46,262 bases of DNA from Halomonas colorata (GTDB taxonomy: Bacteria > Pseudomonadota > Gammaproteobacteria > Pseudomonadales > Halomonadaceae), in contig NZ_JABUZA010000036.1 in NCBI RefSeq assembly GCF_014897985.1, forward strand, positions 1 through 46,262. The letters are read 5' to 3'. Positions 13,857 through 22,605 of this stretch are shown one piece after another; position 1 is the stretch's first letter, and every line of letters starts with the position of its first letter. The notes under the pieces were generated by a model. The model saw nothing but the letters and a program-made list of their open reading frames with translations. It ran no database searches and had not been told where the DNA came from. The position numbers and the translations under genes were made by a program.

Positions 13857-14663
13857 TCAGTGTTCGTGATGTTCAATAAAAGCTTCAACCGCCTGCTGGA
13901 ACGCTTCTGGCTGTTCTGCATGCAGCCAATGGCCAGCATTTTTTAGCGTTACAACCCGCGCCCCCGGCAGCACTTCACGCAAAGCAGGCAGCAAATCGTC
14001 GGTAACGTAGTGTGATTCAGCGCCACGCAGCACCAGCGTGGGTCCTTCAAAGGGGCCGTCGCCGGCGGGTAGGCCAATTATATTGCCATAGCCACGCTGG
14101 ATTTCATCAAGCCCGATACGCAGCCCTAAAATGTCTTCCTCGTTCCGGGCTAAATTAGTAGCTAAAAAAAGCCGTGTGGAGCGCGAGTCCACATGTTCAG
14201 CCAACAGGTCATCCGCTTCACGGCGATTTTTAGGCTGCCCTTCTCTAACGCGTTTAAGCGCTGCAAAAACATCATCATGGCCATGCTCATAGACCACCGG
14301 CGCAATGTCGCCGACCGTCAGCGTTACCACGCGCTCTGGCGCCAGCCTGGCCAAACTAATAGCGACTTTCCCGCCCATTGAATGGCCCAGCACATGCGCT
14401 TGGGTAATAGAAAGCTTATCGAGCAGGGCCAATACATCCTGGCTCATGGTGGCATAGCGCATATCGTCGCTATGCGGTGAGCGGCCGTGATTACGTAAAT
14501 CTACCGCAATGACACGCCGCGAACGCTGCCAGGCTTTCAAATGGGAACGCCAGTTATCAGCGCTCCCCATTAAGCCATGAATCACCACCAGGGGCGTGGA
14601 ATCGGGAGCGTCTTCACTGTCCATTTCCAGATAATGAAGATCAACCGTGGCAGCGTCAGTCAT
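13857..14663 (-). CDS. ybfF: Alpha/beta-hydrolase esterase, YbfF-like
   Basis: A 268-aa alpha/beta hydrolase resembling E. coli YbfF (254 aa), an esterase active on acyl-thioesters and simple esters. It shows the oxyanion motif HGLMGS (about 29-34), the nucleophile elbow GHSMGG (about 93-98), and the catalytic His in NAGHWLHAEQP near the C terminus. There is no signal peptide, so it is cytoplasmic. It is convergent with the exonuclease fusion gene. The symbol rests on overall motif similarity. Confidence 0.75.
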   Translation of the reverse strand: MTDAATVDLHYLEMDSEDAPDSTPLVVIHGLMGSADNWRSHLKAWQRSRRVIAVDLRNHGRSPHSDDMRYATMSQDVLALLDKLSITQAHVLGHSMGGKVAISLARLAPERVVTLTVGDIAPVVYEHGHDDVFAALKRVREGQPKNRREADDLLAEHVDSRSTRLFLATNLARNEEDILGLRIGLDEIQRGYGNIIGLPAGDGPFEGPTLVLRGAESHYVTDDLLPALREVLPGARVVTLKNAGHWLHAEQPEAFQQAVEAFIEHHEH

Positions 14664-14740
14664 ATAAACTCCCTACATATTGATTAAACAACAAACCCGC
14701 AGGCCATTATCTCATTACCTATAAGCGCTAAGCCACTCTA

Positions 14741-15409
14741 CTACGCCATACGGGGGGAGAGATCAGTTTGCCCGGTCCAGACCACCAGACGGCGTGAAAG
14801 CCAGGCCAGCAGCAGACCGTATAGAGGTAGAAAGAACAGCAGGCTGATAGCGAGTTTTATCACGTAATCAACGGCAGCAATTTCAATCCAATTAGCCGCC
14901 ATAAACGCGTCGGGGCTGTTATAAAACGCCGTCGAGAAGAAAGCGTAGGTATCGGCTAGGTTTCCGAGCACCGTTGAGCAAACAGGGGCTATCCACCAGG
15001 CCAGCTGCCGCAACCGATCAAACACCTGCACATCCAACAGCTGACCGATCACATAGGCAAGAAAGCTTGCCAGCGCAATCCGTGCAACAAATAGATTCCA
15101 TTCACCCAGTGCTTCAATCCCGGCAAAGCTTCCGCGTGGGAACACCACGGAAACCACATAAGAAACCACCAGAGCAGGCAGCATGACCCTTAAAATAATC
15201 GCCCGGGCGGCACTTTTACCGAAGAGTCGAACCGTTAAATCAGTGGCTAGAAAGATAAACGGAAAGCTAAACGCTCCCCATGTGGTATGAAAACCAAACA
15301 GGGTAAACGGAAGCTGAACAAGGTAATTACTGGCAGCAATAATACCGATATGGAAGGCAACCATTACGAAAAGGCAACGGCGGTACTGCGTATCACTTAA
15401 GGCAAACAT
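14741..15409 (-). CDS. yhhQ: Queuosine precursor transporter YhhQ
   Basis: A 222-aa integral membrane protein of the YhhQ family, which takes up 7-cyano-7-deazaguanine and its aminomethyl form for queuosine synthesis. Six or so hydrophobic segments are visible, with family stretches NYLVQLPF, WGAFSFPFIFLATDLTVRLFG and GNLADTYAFFSTAF. A TTG at 15436 would add nine residues, but ATG at 15409 is preferred because AAGG (about 15422-15419) sits nine bases upstream. Its leader carries a candidate preQ1-I riboswitch that includes this same ribosome binding site, which fits the transporter's substrate. Confidence 0.88.
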   Translation of the reverse strand: MFALSDTQYRRCLFVMVAFHIGIIAASNYLVQLPFTLFGFHTTWGAFSFPFIFLATDLTVRLFGKSAARAIILRVMLPALVVSYVVSVVFPRGSFAGIEALGEWNLFVARIALASFLAYVIGQLLDVQVFDRLRQLAWWIAPVCSTVLGNLADTYAFFSTAFYNSPDAFMAANWIEIAAVDYVIKLAISLLFFLPLYGLLLAWLSRRLVVWTGQTDLSPRMA

Positions 15410-15418
15410 GCAAGATGA

Positions 15419-15456
15419 CCTTTTTTTACAAGCCAAGAGGGGTTAGGGAACCCTCA
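15419..15456 (-). promoter_or_regulatory. Candidate preQ1-I riboswitch of yhhQ
   Basis: On the minus strand: stem GAGGG (15455-15451), loop TTCCCTAAC, stem CCCTC (15441-15437), linker TTGGCTTGT, then AAAAAAAGG ending at 15419. This matches the translational preQ1-I plan: a short stem, a pyrimidine-rich loop that can pair with the tail (CCT with AGG), and an A-rich tail ending in the Shine-Dalgarno. The loop-stem junction TAAC-CCC resembles the known thermophilic aptamer. The linker is a few bases longer than usual, which lowers confidence. preQ1-I switches are established upstream of COG1738/YhhQ genes. Confidence 0.5.
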
Positions 15457-15457
15457 T

Positions 15458-15501
15458 AAGAAAGCGCATAGCGCTGCTGGGCGCGCATTATACGCTTTCT
15501 T
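15458..15501. repeat. Inverted repeat and -10 box upstream of yhhQ
   Basis: AAGAAAGCG (15458-15466) and CGCTTTCTT (15493-15501) are perfect inverted repeats. On the minus strand TATAAT lies at 15492-15487, just inside the arm, a likely -10 box for yhhQ (the -35 is poor). Transcription would start near 15480, placing the riboswitch in the leader. Confidence 0.45.
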
Positions 15502-15510
15502 AACCGCAAT

Positions 15511-15539
15511 AAAAGCCAGCTGCCCTGCTTAAAGCAGCT
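15511..15539 (-). terminator. Possible terminator of prpE
   Basis: AGCTGC (15539-15534) and GCAGCT (15523-15518) form a stem on the minus strand, followed by GGCTTTTATT. It lies about ten bases past the prpE stop. The T-run is interrupted, so it may be leaky. Confidence 0.45.
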
Positions 15540-15548
15540 CACCTTAGC

Positions 15549-17462
15549 TCAATCGAGAGGCGTTGCCTTGTCAGCGGTACCGATAGCACGCTCGCACATG
15601 GCGGTATGTACCTCATCAAGGCTTGAAGGATCATCAATGGTCGACGGAACCCCAAAAGCCTTACCGTCCGCGATATTGCGCAACAGCTTGCGTAATATTT
15701 TGCCCGAACGGGTTTTAGGCAGACGGTTAACTACCAGAACCTGATTAAAACAGGCAATAGGGCCGATATAGTCGCGCACGCGGGCAATAAGTTCGGCTTC
15801 AAGCGTTGCTTCGTCGCCATTAAAGCCATCTTTAGGAATCACCAGACCAATCGGAATTTGCCCTTTAAGCACATCATGAATGCCGATAACCGCGCATTCA
15901 GCCACAGCGGGATGCGCGCCTACGACCTCTTCCAACTCGCCGGTCGATAGCCGATGCCCGGCAACGTTAATAACGTCATCGGTACGCCCCATGATAAACA
16001 GGTAGCCGTCTTTATCGAAGTAACCACCGTCGCCGGTCAGGTAATAACCCGGGAAAGCTGCCATGTAGGCGCTATGAAAACGCTGAGGGTCACGCCAAAT
16101 ACCGCTTAAGCACCCAGGCGGCATGGGCTGCTTGATGACCACACTGCCCTGCTCCATCGGGGCTGCCGGTTCGCCATCACGCCCTAGCACTGCGACATTA
16201 AAACCCGGCACAGGGAAGGTTGCAGACCCAGGTTTGATAGGCATTGAAACAAGCCCCGGCTGATTGGCGGCAATCGGCCAGCCGGTTTCGGTCTGCCACC
16301 AGTGGTCAATTACCGGCACATCCAGCAGATCATCCAACCAATGAAAGGTAGGAGGGTCAAGCCGCTCGCCTGCGACAAACAGGTGCTTCAAACTGCTGAT
16401 ATCATAACGGGCAAGCAGTTGGGCATCTGGGTCAGCTTTCTTGATCGCCCGGAAAGCCGTAGGCGCGGTAAAGAAGCTTTTAACCTTGTACTCCTCGATG
16501 ACCCGCCAGAAGCTACCCGCATCGGGCGTATTTACCGGCTTGCCTTCATAAACAACGCTGGTGCAGCCACGCAGTAGCGGTGCATACACAATATAGGAGT
16601 GGCCAACCACCCACCCCACATCAGACGCGGTAAAAAACACGTCGCCGGGGTTCAGGGCATAAATTGCCTGCATTGAGTACTCAAGCGCCACGGCGTACCC
16701 CCCCGTGTCACGCACTACCCCTTTGGGCTTACCCGTTGTGCCTGAGGTATACAGAATGTAAAGAGGATCCGTGCTAAGTAGCGGAACACATTCAGCAAAA
16801 ACGGCTTTGGCAATGATAGCGTCCCAGCAGTAATCAAGTGCCGTCAGCGTTGCCGGGCATATGTCACGCTGATAGACCACGCAGGCATCAGGCTGATGGG
16901 CACTTAAGCCAAGCGCCTGATCGATAATCGGCTTGTAGGGGATTACCTTATCCACCTCAATACCACATGAAGCGGCAACCACCACTTTCGGCTCGGCATC
17001 TTCTATTCTGACTGCCAGCTCATGCGGGGCGAAGCCGCCAAACACTACTGAATGCACCGCACCTAAGCGTGCACAGGCATACATGGCCACCAGCGCTTCG
17101 GGAATCATGGGCATATAGATCACCACACGATCGCCCTTTTCAACGCCCAGCGCGGAAAGCGCCCCGGCGAAATAAGCTACCTGATCAAGCAGCTGCTGAT
17201 AGGTGAGGGTTCGCTTGGACTGGGTGACTGGGGAATCCCAATAAATCGCTGGTTGGTCAGCTCGGCCATTTTCAACATGGTAATCAAGCGCGGCATAGCA
17301 AAGGTTTATTTCGCCATCGCTAAACCAGCGTGCGTGCTGCTGATCGTCATACGTAAGAATTTGGGTTGGTGGGATAAACCACGGCAGACGTTTGGCTTGC
17401 TCGGCCCAGAACTGCTCGGGCTGTTCATTCGCTTGCAGGAAGGCTTCTTGGTAGCGGCTCAT
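15549..17462 (-). CDS. prpE: Propionate-CoA ligase PrpE
   Basis: A 637-aa AMP-forming acyl-CoA synthetase of the PrpE type, activating propionate to propionyl-CoA. N-terminal ACAS-type region QPEQFWAEQAKRLPWF, AMP-binding P-loop YTSGTTGKPKG (about 239-249), HWWQTETGWP (adenylate site), and the C-terminal TRSGKILRK with the catalytic lysine. Length matches E. coli PrpE (628 aa). No prpBCD methylcitrate genes are adjacent, so it appears as a single gene. The start has AGGG nine bases upstream. Two copies of TGTAGTAACG (17480-17489 and 17498-17507) lie immediately upstream and may be regulator sites. Confidence 0.92.
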   Translation of the reverse strand: MSRYQEAFLQANEQPEQFWAEQAKRLPWFIPPTQILTYDDQQHARWFSDGEINLCYAALDYHVENGRADQPAIYWDSPVTQSKRTLTYQQLLDQVAYFAGALSALGVEKGDRVVIYMPMIPEALVAMYACARLGAVHSVVFGGFAPHELAVRIEDAEPKVVVAASCGIEVDKVIPYKPIIDQALGLSAHQPDACVVYQRDICPATLTALDYCWDAIIAKAVFAECVPLLSTDPLYILYTSGTTGKPKGVVRDTGGYAVALEYSMQAIYALNPGDVFFTASDVGWVVGHSYIVYAPLLRGCTSVVYEGKPVNTPDAGSFWRVIEEYKVKSFFTAPTAFRAIKKADPDAQLLARYDISSLKHLFVAGERLDPPTFHWLDDLLDVPVIDHWWQTETGWPIAANQPGLVSMPIKPGSATFPVPGFNVAVLGRDGEPAAPMEQGSVVIKQPMPPGCLSGIWRDPQRFHSAYMAAFPGYYLTGDGGYFDKDGYLFIMGRTDDVINVAGHRLSTGELEEVVGAHPAVAECAVIGIHDVLKGQIPIGLVIPKDGFNGDEATLEAELIARVRDYIGPIACFNQVLVVNRLPKTRSGKILRKLLRNIADGKAFGVPSTIDDPSSLDEVHTAMCERAIGTADKATPLD

Positions 17463-17857
17463 AACGACCCTATTTTTATTGTAGTAACGAACTTTACTGT
17501 AGTAACGCAGCGAGGCTCATGACTGACACTGTATAAAGTAAACGCAGACTCTTCCTTCATACTATGGGCTAGAAGCCCACCTAGGGGATTAAAAAGTGAC
17601 TAAAGATGTAGAACGATTTTAAAGGCGGGCTCTTAGAATTATTTATAGCCGGTTCAAGAGCTGCTTTAGTCGTTGACAAAGAAGCCAAAATCTACCATTG
17701 ATTAATCGTTAAACGAATGCTTGGACAAAACTCGCTAAATTACCGATGATTAAATTAACAATCTTCGCGCCGCGACGATGCCATAATAATTTATAAAAAT
17801 GCCATTTATAAAACGCTGCAATGACCACACCCATTCAGTGTAGGCAAGGAGATCATC
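17463..17857. other. Divergent promoter region of prpE and arsR-type gene
   Basis: No gene was found in these 395 bases. Near prpE there is the direct repeat TGTAGTAACG, 18 bp apart (17480 and 17498). Near the ArsR-type gene there is the direct repeat TTTATAAAA, 15 bp apart (17790-17798 and 17805-17813), about 50 bp before its start codon. Both pairs have the roughly helical-turn spacing expected of operators. Confidence 0.45.
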
Positions 17858-18175
17858 ATGTCTGCGTCCTCAAGCGCTGCACGTCTGCTTGAAAATAACT
17901 GCCAGGCCCTTGAGGCAGGCACTAACCTTCTAAAAGCCTTGGCGAATGAAAAAAGGCTGCAAATTCTGTGTCTGCTGGCAGAGAAAGAGCTATCGGTCAC
18001 ACAAATCAATCAGCAGCTTTCACTTAGCCAATCGGCACTCTCACAGCATTTAGCAATTTTACGACGCGATGAGCTGGTCAATACCAGGCGGGAGTCACAA
18101 ACTATCTACTACTCGTTGAGTAGCGATAGCGCCAAAGCGATTTTAAACACCCTGGCGCATCACTATACGACATAA
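17858..18175 (+). CDS. ArsR-family winged-helix regulator
   Basis: A 105-aa DNA-binding repressor. The winged-helix domain spans about 22-95: LLKALANEKRLQILCLLAEKELSVTQINQQLSLSQSALSQHLAILRRDELVNTRRESQTIYYSL. The metal-binding ELCVC motif of ArsR/SmtB sensors is replaced by ELSVTQI, so it is unlikely to sense metals. Cys15 and Cys49 are the only cysteines, and the second cysteine of BigR/SqrR-type sulfide sensors is absent. The effector is unknown. The strong AAGGAG precedes the ATG, and the TTTATAAAA pair upstream is a candidate autoregulatory site. Targets are not evident from the neighbours. Confidence 0.85.
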   Translation: MSASSSAARLLENNCQALEAGTNLLKALANEKRLQILCLLAEKELSVTQINQQLSLSQSALSQHLAILRRDELVNTRRESQTIYYSLSSDSAKAILNTLAHHYTT

Positions 18176-18190
18176 AAGCCAGACGGCTTC

Positions 18191-19234
18191 TTAGCGGCGC
18201 TGCCAGCCCGATGCTTCAAGCATGCTGAAAGCTTTTAGCATGGCACTTTCAATACCCGCCGATACCGCCAGTCCAAATTTCCGGCTGATGGTTTTCGGCG
18301 GCTCAAGCCTGACCCGGTAGACCTTAGCGTCTGCCATACGCTCAACCAAGTAGGCCTCGCTGGTGCCCACGCTATCAATCAACCGGTTCGAGAGCGCTTC
18401 ACTGCCGTACCATATCTCGCCTGTTGCCAGCGTCTCGATATCCATATCGGGCCGATGTTCGCTGACATAACCCTTAAACAGGCGATGGGTGTTTTCCAAA
18501 TCTTCCAAAAACTTTTCACGGCCCTCTTGGGTATTTTCCCCGATCACCGTTAGCGTGCGCTTATATTTACCCGCAGTGAGTAATTCAACATCAATATCGT
18601 GACGTTTAAGCAAGCGGTGAACGTTAGGTACCTGCGCCACGACGCCAATCGAGCCGATCACCGCAAAGGGCGCAGCCTTAATATGCTGAGCCGTACAGGC
18701 CATCATATAGCCCCCGCTCGCTGCCACCTTGTCGATGCAAACGGTAGTCGCAAGCCCCGCGCGTTGCAGCCGGTCCAGCTGAGCCGCGGCCAGCCCGTAC
18801 GCGTGGACAAGCCCACCCGCTGATTCCAAACGTACCACGACCTCGTCACTGGGCTCGGCAACATCAATGATCGCCGACACTTCCTGGGCAAACTGCTCGG
18901 TTTGAGAGGCCTTGATATCGCCGTGAAAATCCAGTACCCACACTCTGGATTTTTGCTCAACGCTGTCTTTGTTCTTCGCCGTTTTTTGGCGATTTTTATC
19001 TTCCTGGCGAAACGCCTTGATCAGCTTTTTACGGGCGCCCTGCTCCGTTGCCGCAACGCGAAGGCGCCGCTTACGCGACCGGCGCTGGTCATTTAACGGC
19101 TCAATATGGAGTTTAAGGTCGCCTTCATGAGAACCTTTGCTACGTAAGACAAGTAAGGCTCCAAGACCTAACAGCACCACCACAATCGTGGTTTGCACCA
19201 CGAAAGTGCCCATTTCTGCCATCCATTCACTCAC
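18191..19234 (-). CDS. sohB: Inner-membrane protease SohB (S49 family)
   Basis: A 347-aa S49 peptidase matching SohB (E. coli 349 aa), a membrane-bound serine protease. One N-terminal membrane segment (about 10-28) is followed by a basic linker and the protease domain: FHGDIKASQTEQFAQEVSAI, catalytic serine in KVAASGGYMMAC, general-base lysine in GKYKRTLTVIGE. Two GTG codons are possible starts; 19234 is preferred because AGGAGA lies at proper spacing, whereas the GTG at 19240 abuts it. It faces the ArsR-type gene in convergent orientation with a 15-base gap. Confidence 0.9.
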   Translation of the reverse strand: MSEWMAEMGTFVVQTTIVVVLLGLGALLVLRSKGSHEGDLKLHIEPLNDQRRSRKRRLRVAATEQGARKKLIKAFRQEDKNRQKTAKNKDSVEQKSRVWVLDFHGDIKASQTEQFAQEVSAIIDVAEPSDEVVVRLESAGGLVHAYGLAAAQLDRLQRAGLATTVCIDKVAASGGYMMACTAQHIKAAPFAVIGSIGVVAQVPNVHRLLKRHDIDVELLTAGKYKRTLTVIGENTQEGREKFLEDLENTHRLFKGYVSEHRPDMDIETLATGEIWYGSEALSNRLIDSVGTSEAYLVERMADAKVYRVRLEPPKTISRKFGLAVSAGIESAMLKAFSMLEASGWQRR

Positions 19235-19383
19235 GTACACTCTCCTATGACGAGGTTAAACTGTCGCTTGATATCAATTCATACGGCTTGATTAAAACAG
19301 TTGTTTAAAATACTCTCATTCACATTCATCGGGTCATTAGTCACCCATTTATACGTAATTTTTCTGCAAATGGAGATATTGTC

Positions 19384-19692
19384 ATGTCAGTTAACACGCT
19401 TGAAAAGCTGCAAGCCCGCTTTAATCCTGAGGCCGCCGAAGGCATGGATGAAGTATTCCAGTTCCACTTTTCGGATGCTGGCGACCACTATTTAGTCATC
19501 AAGGATCGTACTCTGGATGTTCAAGAAGGCGAACACGATGACCCGTCGGTTAGCTTGAGCATGAGCACTGACACCTTGAAAGGCATCATGAGCGGTGATA
19601 TCAACGGCATGACTGCCTTTATGACTGGCAAACTTAAAGCCACCGGTAATGTTATGTTGGCCACCAAGTTAACCAGTCTGTTTCCAGGTTAA
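19384..19692 (+). CDS. SCP2 sterol-carrier domain protein
   Basis: A 102-aa single-domain SCP2 protein. The fold's signature ends with SVSLSMSTDTLKGIMSGDINGMTAFMTGKLKATGNVMLATKL. Single-domain bacterial SCP2 proteins are thought to bind acyl or other hydrophobic ligands; the true ligand is unknown. The ATG at 19384 has GGAGA about eight bases upstream. It is flanked by divergent and convergent minus-strand genes, so it is monocistronic. Confidence 0.85.
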   Translation: MSVNTLEKLQARFNPEAAEGMDEVFQFHFSDAGDHYLVIKDRTLDVQEGEHDDPSVSLSMSTDTLKGIMSGDINGMTAFMTGKLKATGNVMLATKLTSLFPG

Positions 19693-19721
19693 TTCACAAT
19701 AGCGTCGTAATGACTAGCTGA

Positions 19722-20501
19722 TTAGCGCCAACGCGCTAAATGCGTTTCAATTAATTCACGTGAAATGGAATACGGCGGCGGCAGCGACGGAAGCTGCCGC
19801 GGTGAAAACCAAGCCGCGTCGCTTATTTCAACACCATCGATTTTTATACGCCGTGTAGTGGCCTCCGCAAAAAATCCAAACATCAGTGAGTGTGGAAATG
19901 GCCATGCTTGGCTTTGATAATAGCGCAGCTGATCAACGTGCACGCCCACCTCCTCGAACACCTCACGATGAACGGCCTCCTCGGCTGATTCACCTGGCTC
20001 AATAAACCCCGCCAGCGTCGAATAGCGCCCGGGAGCAAAACGCGGGCTGCGAGCCAACAACATCGCCTCACCACTGGTTACCAACGTAATAATGCACGGT
20101 GAGATACGCGGATAGTTGCGATGCCCACACGCATGGCAATGCATGGCAAATTCCGCAGCCAACTTGGTAGCCTGTGCGCCGCAGCGCCCGCAGAAGCGAT
20201 GGTTTTCAAACCAGGCGCCCACCTGCAATGCCGTAGAAAGCAGGCTAAACCAGGAAGCAGGAAGCTCTGCCATCCATTGCCGCCCATCAACCCAGTCATC
20301 ACCGGGCTCTTTTTCAATCAACAGCGCTACCGGCTCATCATCCCAGTAGCACAGCGGCTGCATCTGCTCCGTCCACGGCTGAAAGGGCTGTAGCGGGGTC
20401 AGCGCCTGATCACCCGTTAATGGAGCGGGCGCCAAGTGGCTTCGCGAAACGTAAACGACTCGTCCTTCGCGTGCATCATGCGGAATTTCACGCCTAAGCA
20501 T
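19722..20501 (-). CDS. nudC: NADH pyrophosphatase / RNA deNADding enzyme NudC
   Basis: A 259-aa Nudix hydrolase that cleaves NAD(H) to NMN(H) and AMP and removes NAD caps from RNA. A zinc ribbon has four cysteines (CGRCG about 104-108, CHACG about 122-126). The Nudix box GFIEPGESAEEAVHREVFEEVGV follows at about 160-182, and SQAWPFPHSLMFGF is the NudC-specific motif. A longer frame to 20564 exists, but ATG at 20501 is preferred: GAGGAAAG precedes it, and it overlaps the dnaQ stop by eight bases, indicating translational coupling. Confidence 0.92.
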   Translation of the reverse strand: MLRREIPHDAREGRVVYVSRSHLAPAPLTGDQALTPLQPFQPWTEQMQPLCYWDDEPVALLIEKEPGDDWVDGRQWMAELPASWFSLLSTALQVGAWFENHRFCGRCGAQATKLAAEFAMHCHACGHRNYPRISPCIITLVTSGEAMLLARSPRFAPGRYSTLAGFIEPGESAEEAVHREVFEEVGVHVDQLRYYQSQAWPFPHSLMFGFFAEATTRRIKIDGVEISDAAWFSPRQLPSLPPPYSISRELIETHLARWR

Positions 20502-21234
20502 TGTGACCACTTTCCTCAAACCAATTGAGCTTATGAGCCTGACATTTAGCCTGGTGGGCCGCATGCTCTTCAGCGGTAGGCCGCACCACGCGCAGCTGCC
20601 CTGGGCTAAGGCTCAAGCGTTGAACCGAAAGGCCCTCGCTTGACGAGTTAGCCTGCTGTTCTTTCGAAGAAGCTTCCGAGTCCAGCGTTAATGCCGTTTG
20701 ACCACCGGTCATGGCCAGATAAACGTCGGCTAGAATCTCGGAGTCAAGCAAAGCTCCGTGAAGTACGCGGTGGCCGTTATCGATATCGTAGCGCTTACAT
20801 AGCGCATCCAGGCTATTACGCTGGCCGGGGTGAAGCTCCCGCGCCATGGTGAGCGTATCCAGCACTCGACAATACTGACGAACGGGCCCTAACGGCGTGC
20901 CGCCGCGCTGCTGGTTAAGCCTGCCAAACTCGTGATCCATAAAGCCCACATCGAACGGCGCGTTATGAATTACCAGTTCCGCCCCTTCAATAAAGGCCCA
21001 GAACTCGTCGGCAATCTGGGCAAACACCGGCTCGTTGGCGACCTTTGCATCATCGATCCCGTGAATCGCGACGACTTCGGCGTCAATGTGGCGTTCAGGA
21101 TTAATATATTGATGGTAAGTACGCCCGGTAAAACGCCGGTTGATCATCTCAACGGCGCCAATCTCTACAATGCGATGGCCATCTTTTGGGTCGATACCGG
21201 TCGTTTCGGTATCCATGATTATTTGGCGCATCAC
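20494..21234 (-). CDS. dnaQ: DNA polymerase III epsilon subunit (proofreading)
   Basis: A 246-aa 3'-5' exonuclease subunit of the replicative polymerase. ExoI motif [10 protein letters not shown] (D8, E10), Exo[16 protein letters not shown], ExoIII-epsilon [21 protein letters not shown]. The C-terminal tail would bind the alpha subunit. Length is near E. coli DnaQ (243 aa). The start overlaps the rnhA stop by four bases and the end overlaps nudC by eight, giving a tight yafS-rnhA-dnaQ-nudC run on the minus strand. In E. coli rnhA and dnaQ are divergent, so the co-directional order differs. Confidence 0.95.
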   Translation of the reverse strand: MMRQIIMDTETTGIDPKDGHRIVEIGAVEMINRRFTGRTYHQYINPERHIDAEVVAIHGIDDAKVANEPVFAQIADEFWAFIEGAELVIHNAPFDVGFMDHEFGRLNQQRGGTPLGPVRQYCRVLDTLTMARELHPGQRNSLDALCKRYDIDNGHRVLHGALLDSEILADVYLAMTGGQTALTLDSEASSKEQQANSSSEGLSVQRLSLSPGQLRVVRPTAEEHAAHQAKCQAHKLNWFEESGHNA

Positions 21235-21701
21235 GCTCTCCTCTGATGTTGCTCATCGATTGCTTCATTAGCGAGCTCGTCGGCTCGCTCATTACCTGGA
21301 TGGCCACTGTGTCCTTTTACCCAGTGCCATTCAATCGTGTGGCGATGGGTCTCTTCATGCAGCTCTTTCCACAGCTCGGCGTTTTTAACGGGCTGCTTGG
21401 CAGCCGTTTTCCAACCCCGTTTGACCCAGTTATGTATCCACTGAGTAATCCCCTGCCGGACATATTGGGAATCCGTCCATAACGCTACTTCACACGGTTG
21501 GTTAAGCGTACGTAACGCCATGATCGCGGCCATTAATTCCATACGGTTATTGGTGGTGTCAGCTTCATAGCCCTTTAGGGTTTTCTCATGCTCGCCACTA
21601 AAAAGAATGACGCCCCATCCCCCCGGGCCTGGGTTACCTCGGCACGCACCATCGGTATATACCGTGACCTGTGGTAGGCGCTCGGCCGCTTGATTACTCA
21701 C
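21231..21701 (-). CDS. rnhA: Ribonuclease HI
   Basis: A 156-aa RNase HI (E. coli 155 aa) that degrades RNA in RNA-DNA hybrids. Catalytic acidic residues are visible: D16 in [18 protein letters not shown]54 in [11 protein letters not shown]76 in [11 protein letters not shown], and the last Asp in [11 protein letters not shown]. The handle region [18 protein letters not shown] is present. It overlaps the upstream methyltransferase gene by eight bases. Confidence 0.95.
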   Translation of the reverse strand: MSNQAAERLPQVTVYTDGACRGNPGPGGWGVILFSGEHEKTLKGYEADTTNNRMELMAAIMALRTLNQPCEVALWTDSQYVRQGITQWIHNWVKRGWKTAAKQPVKNAELWKELHEETHRHTIEWHWVKGHSGHPGNERADELANEAIDEQHQRRA

Positions 21702-22506
21702 TCTGTCTATCCTTTATTGGCTGGCGTTGGCTCAATGTGTCTTGATGAGACTGGCAGTGCGACGGTTTGCCGCTGCGCGTAGCACCCAGGGACGAGGAGG
21801 AAACCGGGCTTGGCAGCGTAAATCTTACCCGCTTGACGTGAGCTGATTGCTGACGTCGCTGCGCCTTAATCATATAGCTCTCCCCCCACGGCAGGTTGTG
21901 CCGACGCCCCATAGTCTCCCACCCTTCACGACAAGACGACTTCATCAAGCCTCTAAAACAGCAATAGTCTACGCGCTCGACCTCAAAATCGACAAACGCC
22001 AACCAGTCGCGTAGCCGGCCAGGCTTATGCCGCTCCCCGTTCCAGGGGAATGCCGGGCGACGCTTGCGCCATCGGCGCGTCAAGCCATTGATCCCCATTG
22101 GGTTGAAGCCAAACAGCACCAGTATGCCGTTGTCGGCGGTTACCCGCGCCGCTTCCTGTAACGTGTGGTGGGCATCGTCCAGATGCTCTAGCCAATGATG
22201 GATGATCACCACATCCATGCAGCGATCAGGTAGCGCTAGATGGTCAGAGGGGCACACTAGCGTCGACGGGCTGGTTGCCAGTTCATAGGTTGGCGCCCAA
22301 CGAATGGCATGCGGGATCGCTGACATGGTCATTAGGTCAGGCCCCATACTCATCTCTAAACTATGCCGCCCAGCCCGGCTTTCAACCACCGGCCCCAGGC
22401 AGGCGCGCTGCATGTCCCAAAGCGAGCGTCCGGCATCGGTTTGCCAGTAAGGCTGGCTACTTATCAAGCGCTTGGCGATTGTAGTGGCCCTTGTCGAATT
22501 TGACAT
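21694..22506 (-). CDS. yafS: SAM-dependent methyltransferase, YafS-like
   Basis: A 270-aa class I methyltransferase related to YafS, which sits next to rnhA and gloB in enterobacteria too. Motifs: [52 protein letters not shown], the post-SAM-binding half of the fold; the N-terminal glycine loop is weak. Substrate unknown. The last 50 or so residues are low-complexity and polar ([20 protein letters not shown]). It is divergent from gloB across a 99-bp promoter region. Confidence 0.82.
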   Translation of the reverse strand: MSNSTRATTIAKRLISSQPYWQTDAGRSLWDMQRACLGPVVESRAGRHSLEMSMGPDLMTMSAIPHAIRWAPTYELATSPSTLVCPSDHLALPDRCMDVVIIHHWLEHLDDAHHTLQEAARVTADNGILVLFGFNPMGINGLTRRWRKRRPAFPWNGERHKPGRLRDWLAFVDFEVERVDYCCFRGLMKSSCREGWETMGRRHNLPWGESYMIKAQRRQQSAHVKRVRFTLPSPVSSSSLGATRSGKPSHCQSHQDTLSQRQPIKDRQSE

Positions 22507-22605
22507 GAACAGCGCTTACCTCCAAAGTAACGGCTTTTTAACGACATCTCTGCGTCTTTTCAACGTACTTAACAGCAGAATTGCAACCCTAAAAGGATCT
22601 CGCCC

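Noticed and set aside
15410..15436. TTG start giving yhhQ nine extra residues
   Set aside because: The TTG lies in the riboswitch-like linker with no ribosome binding site, while ATG at 15409 has one.
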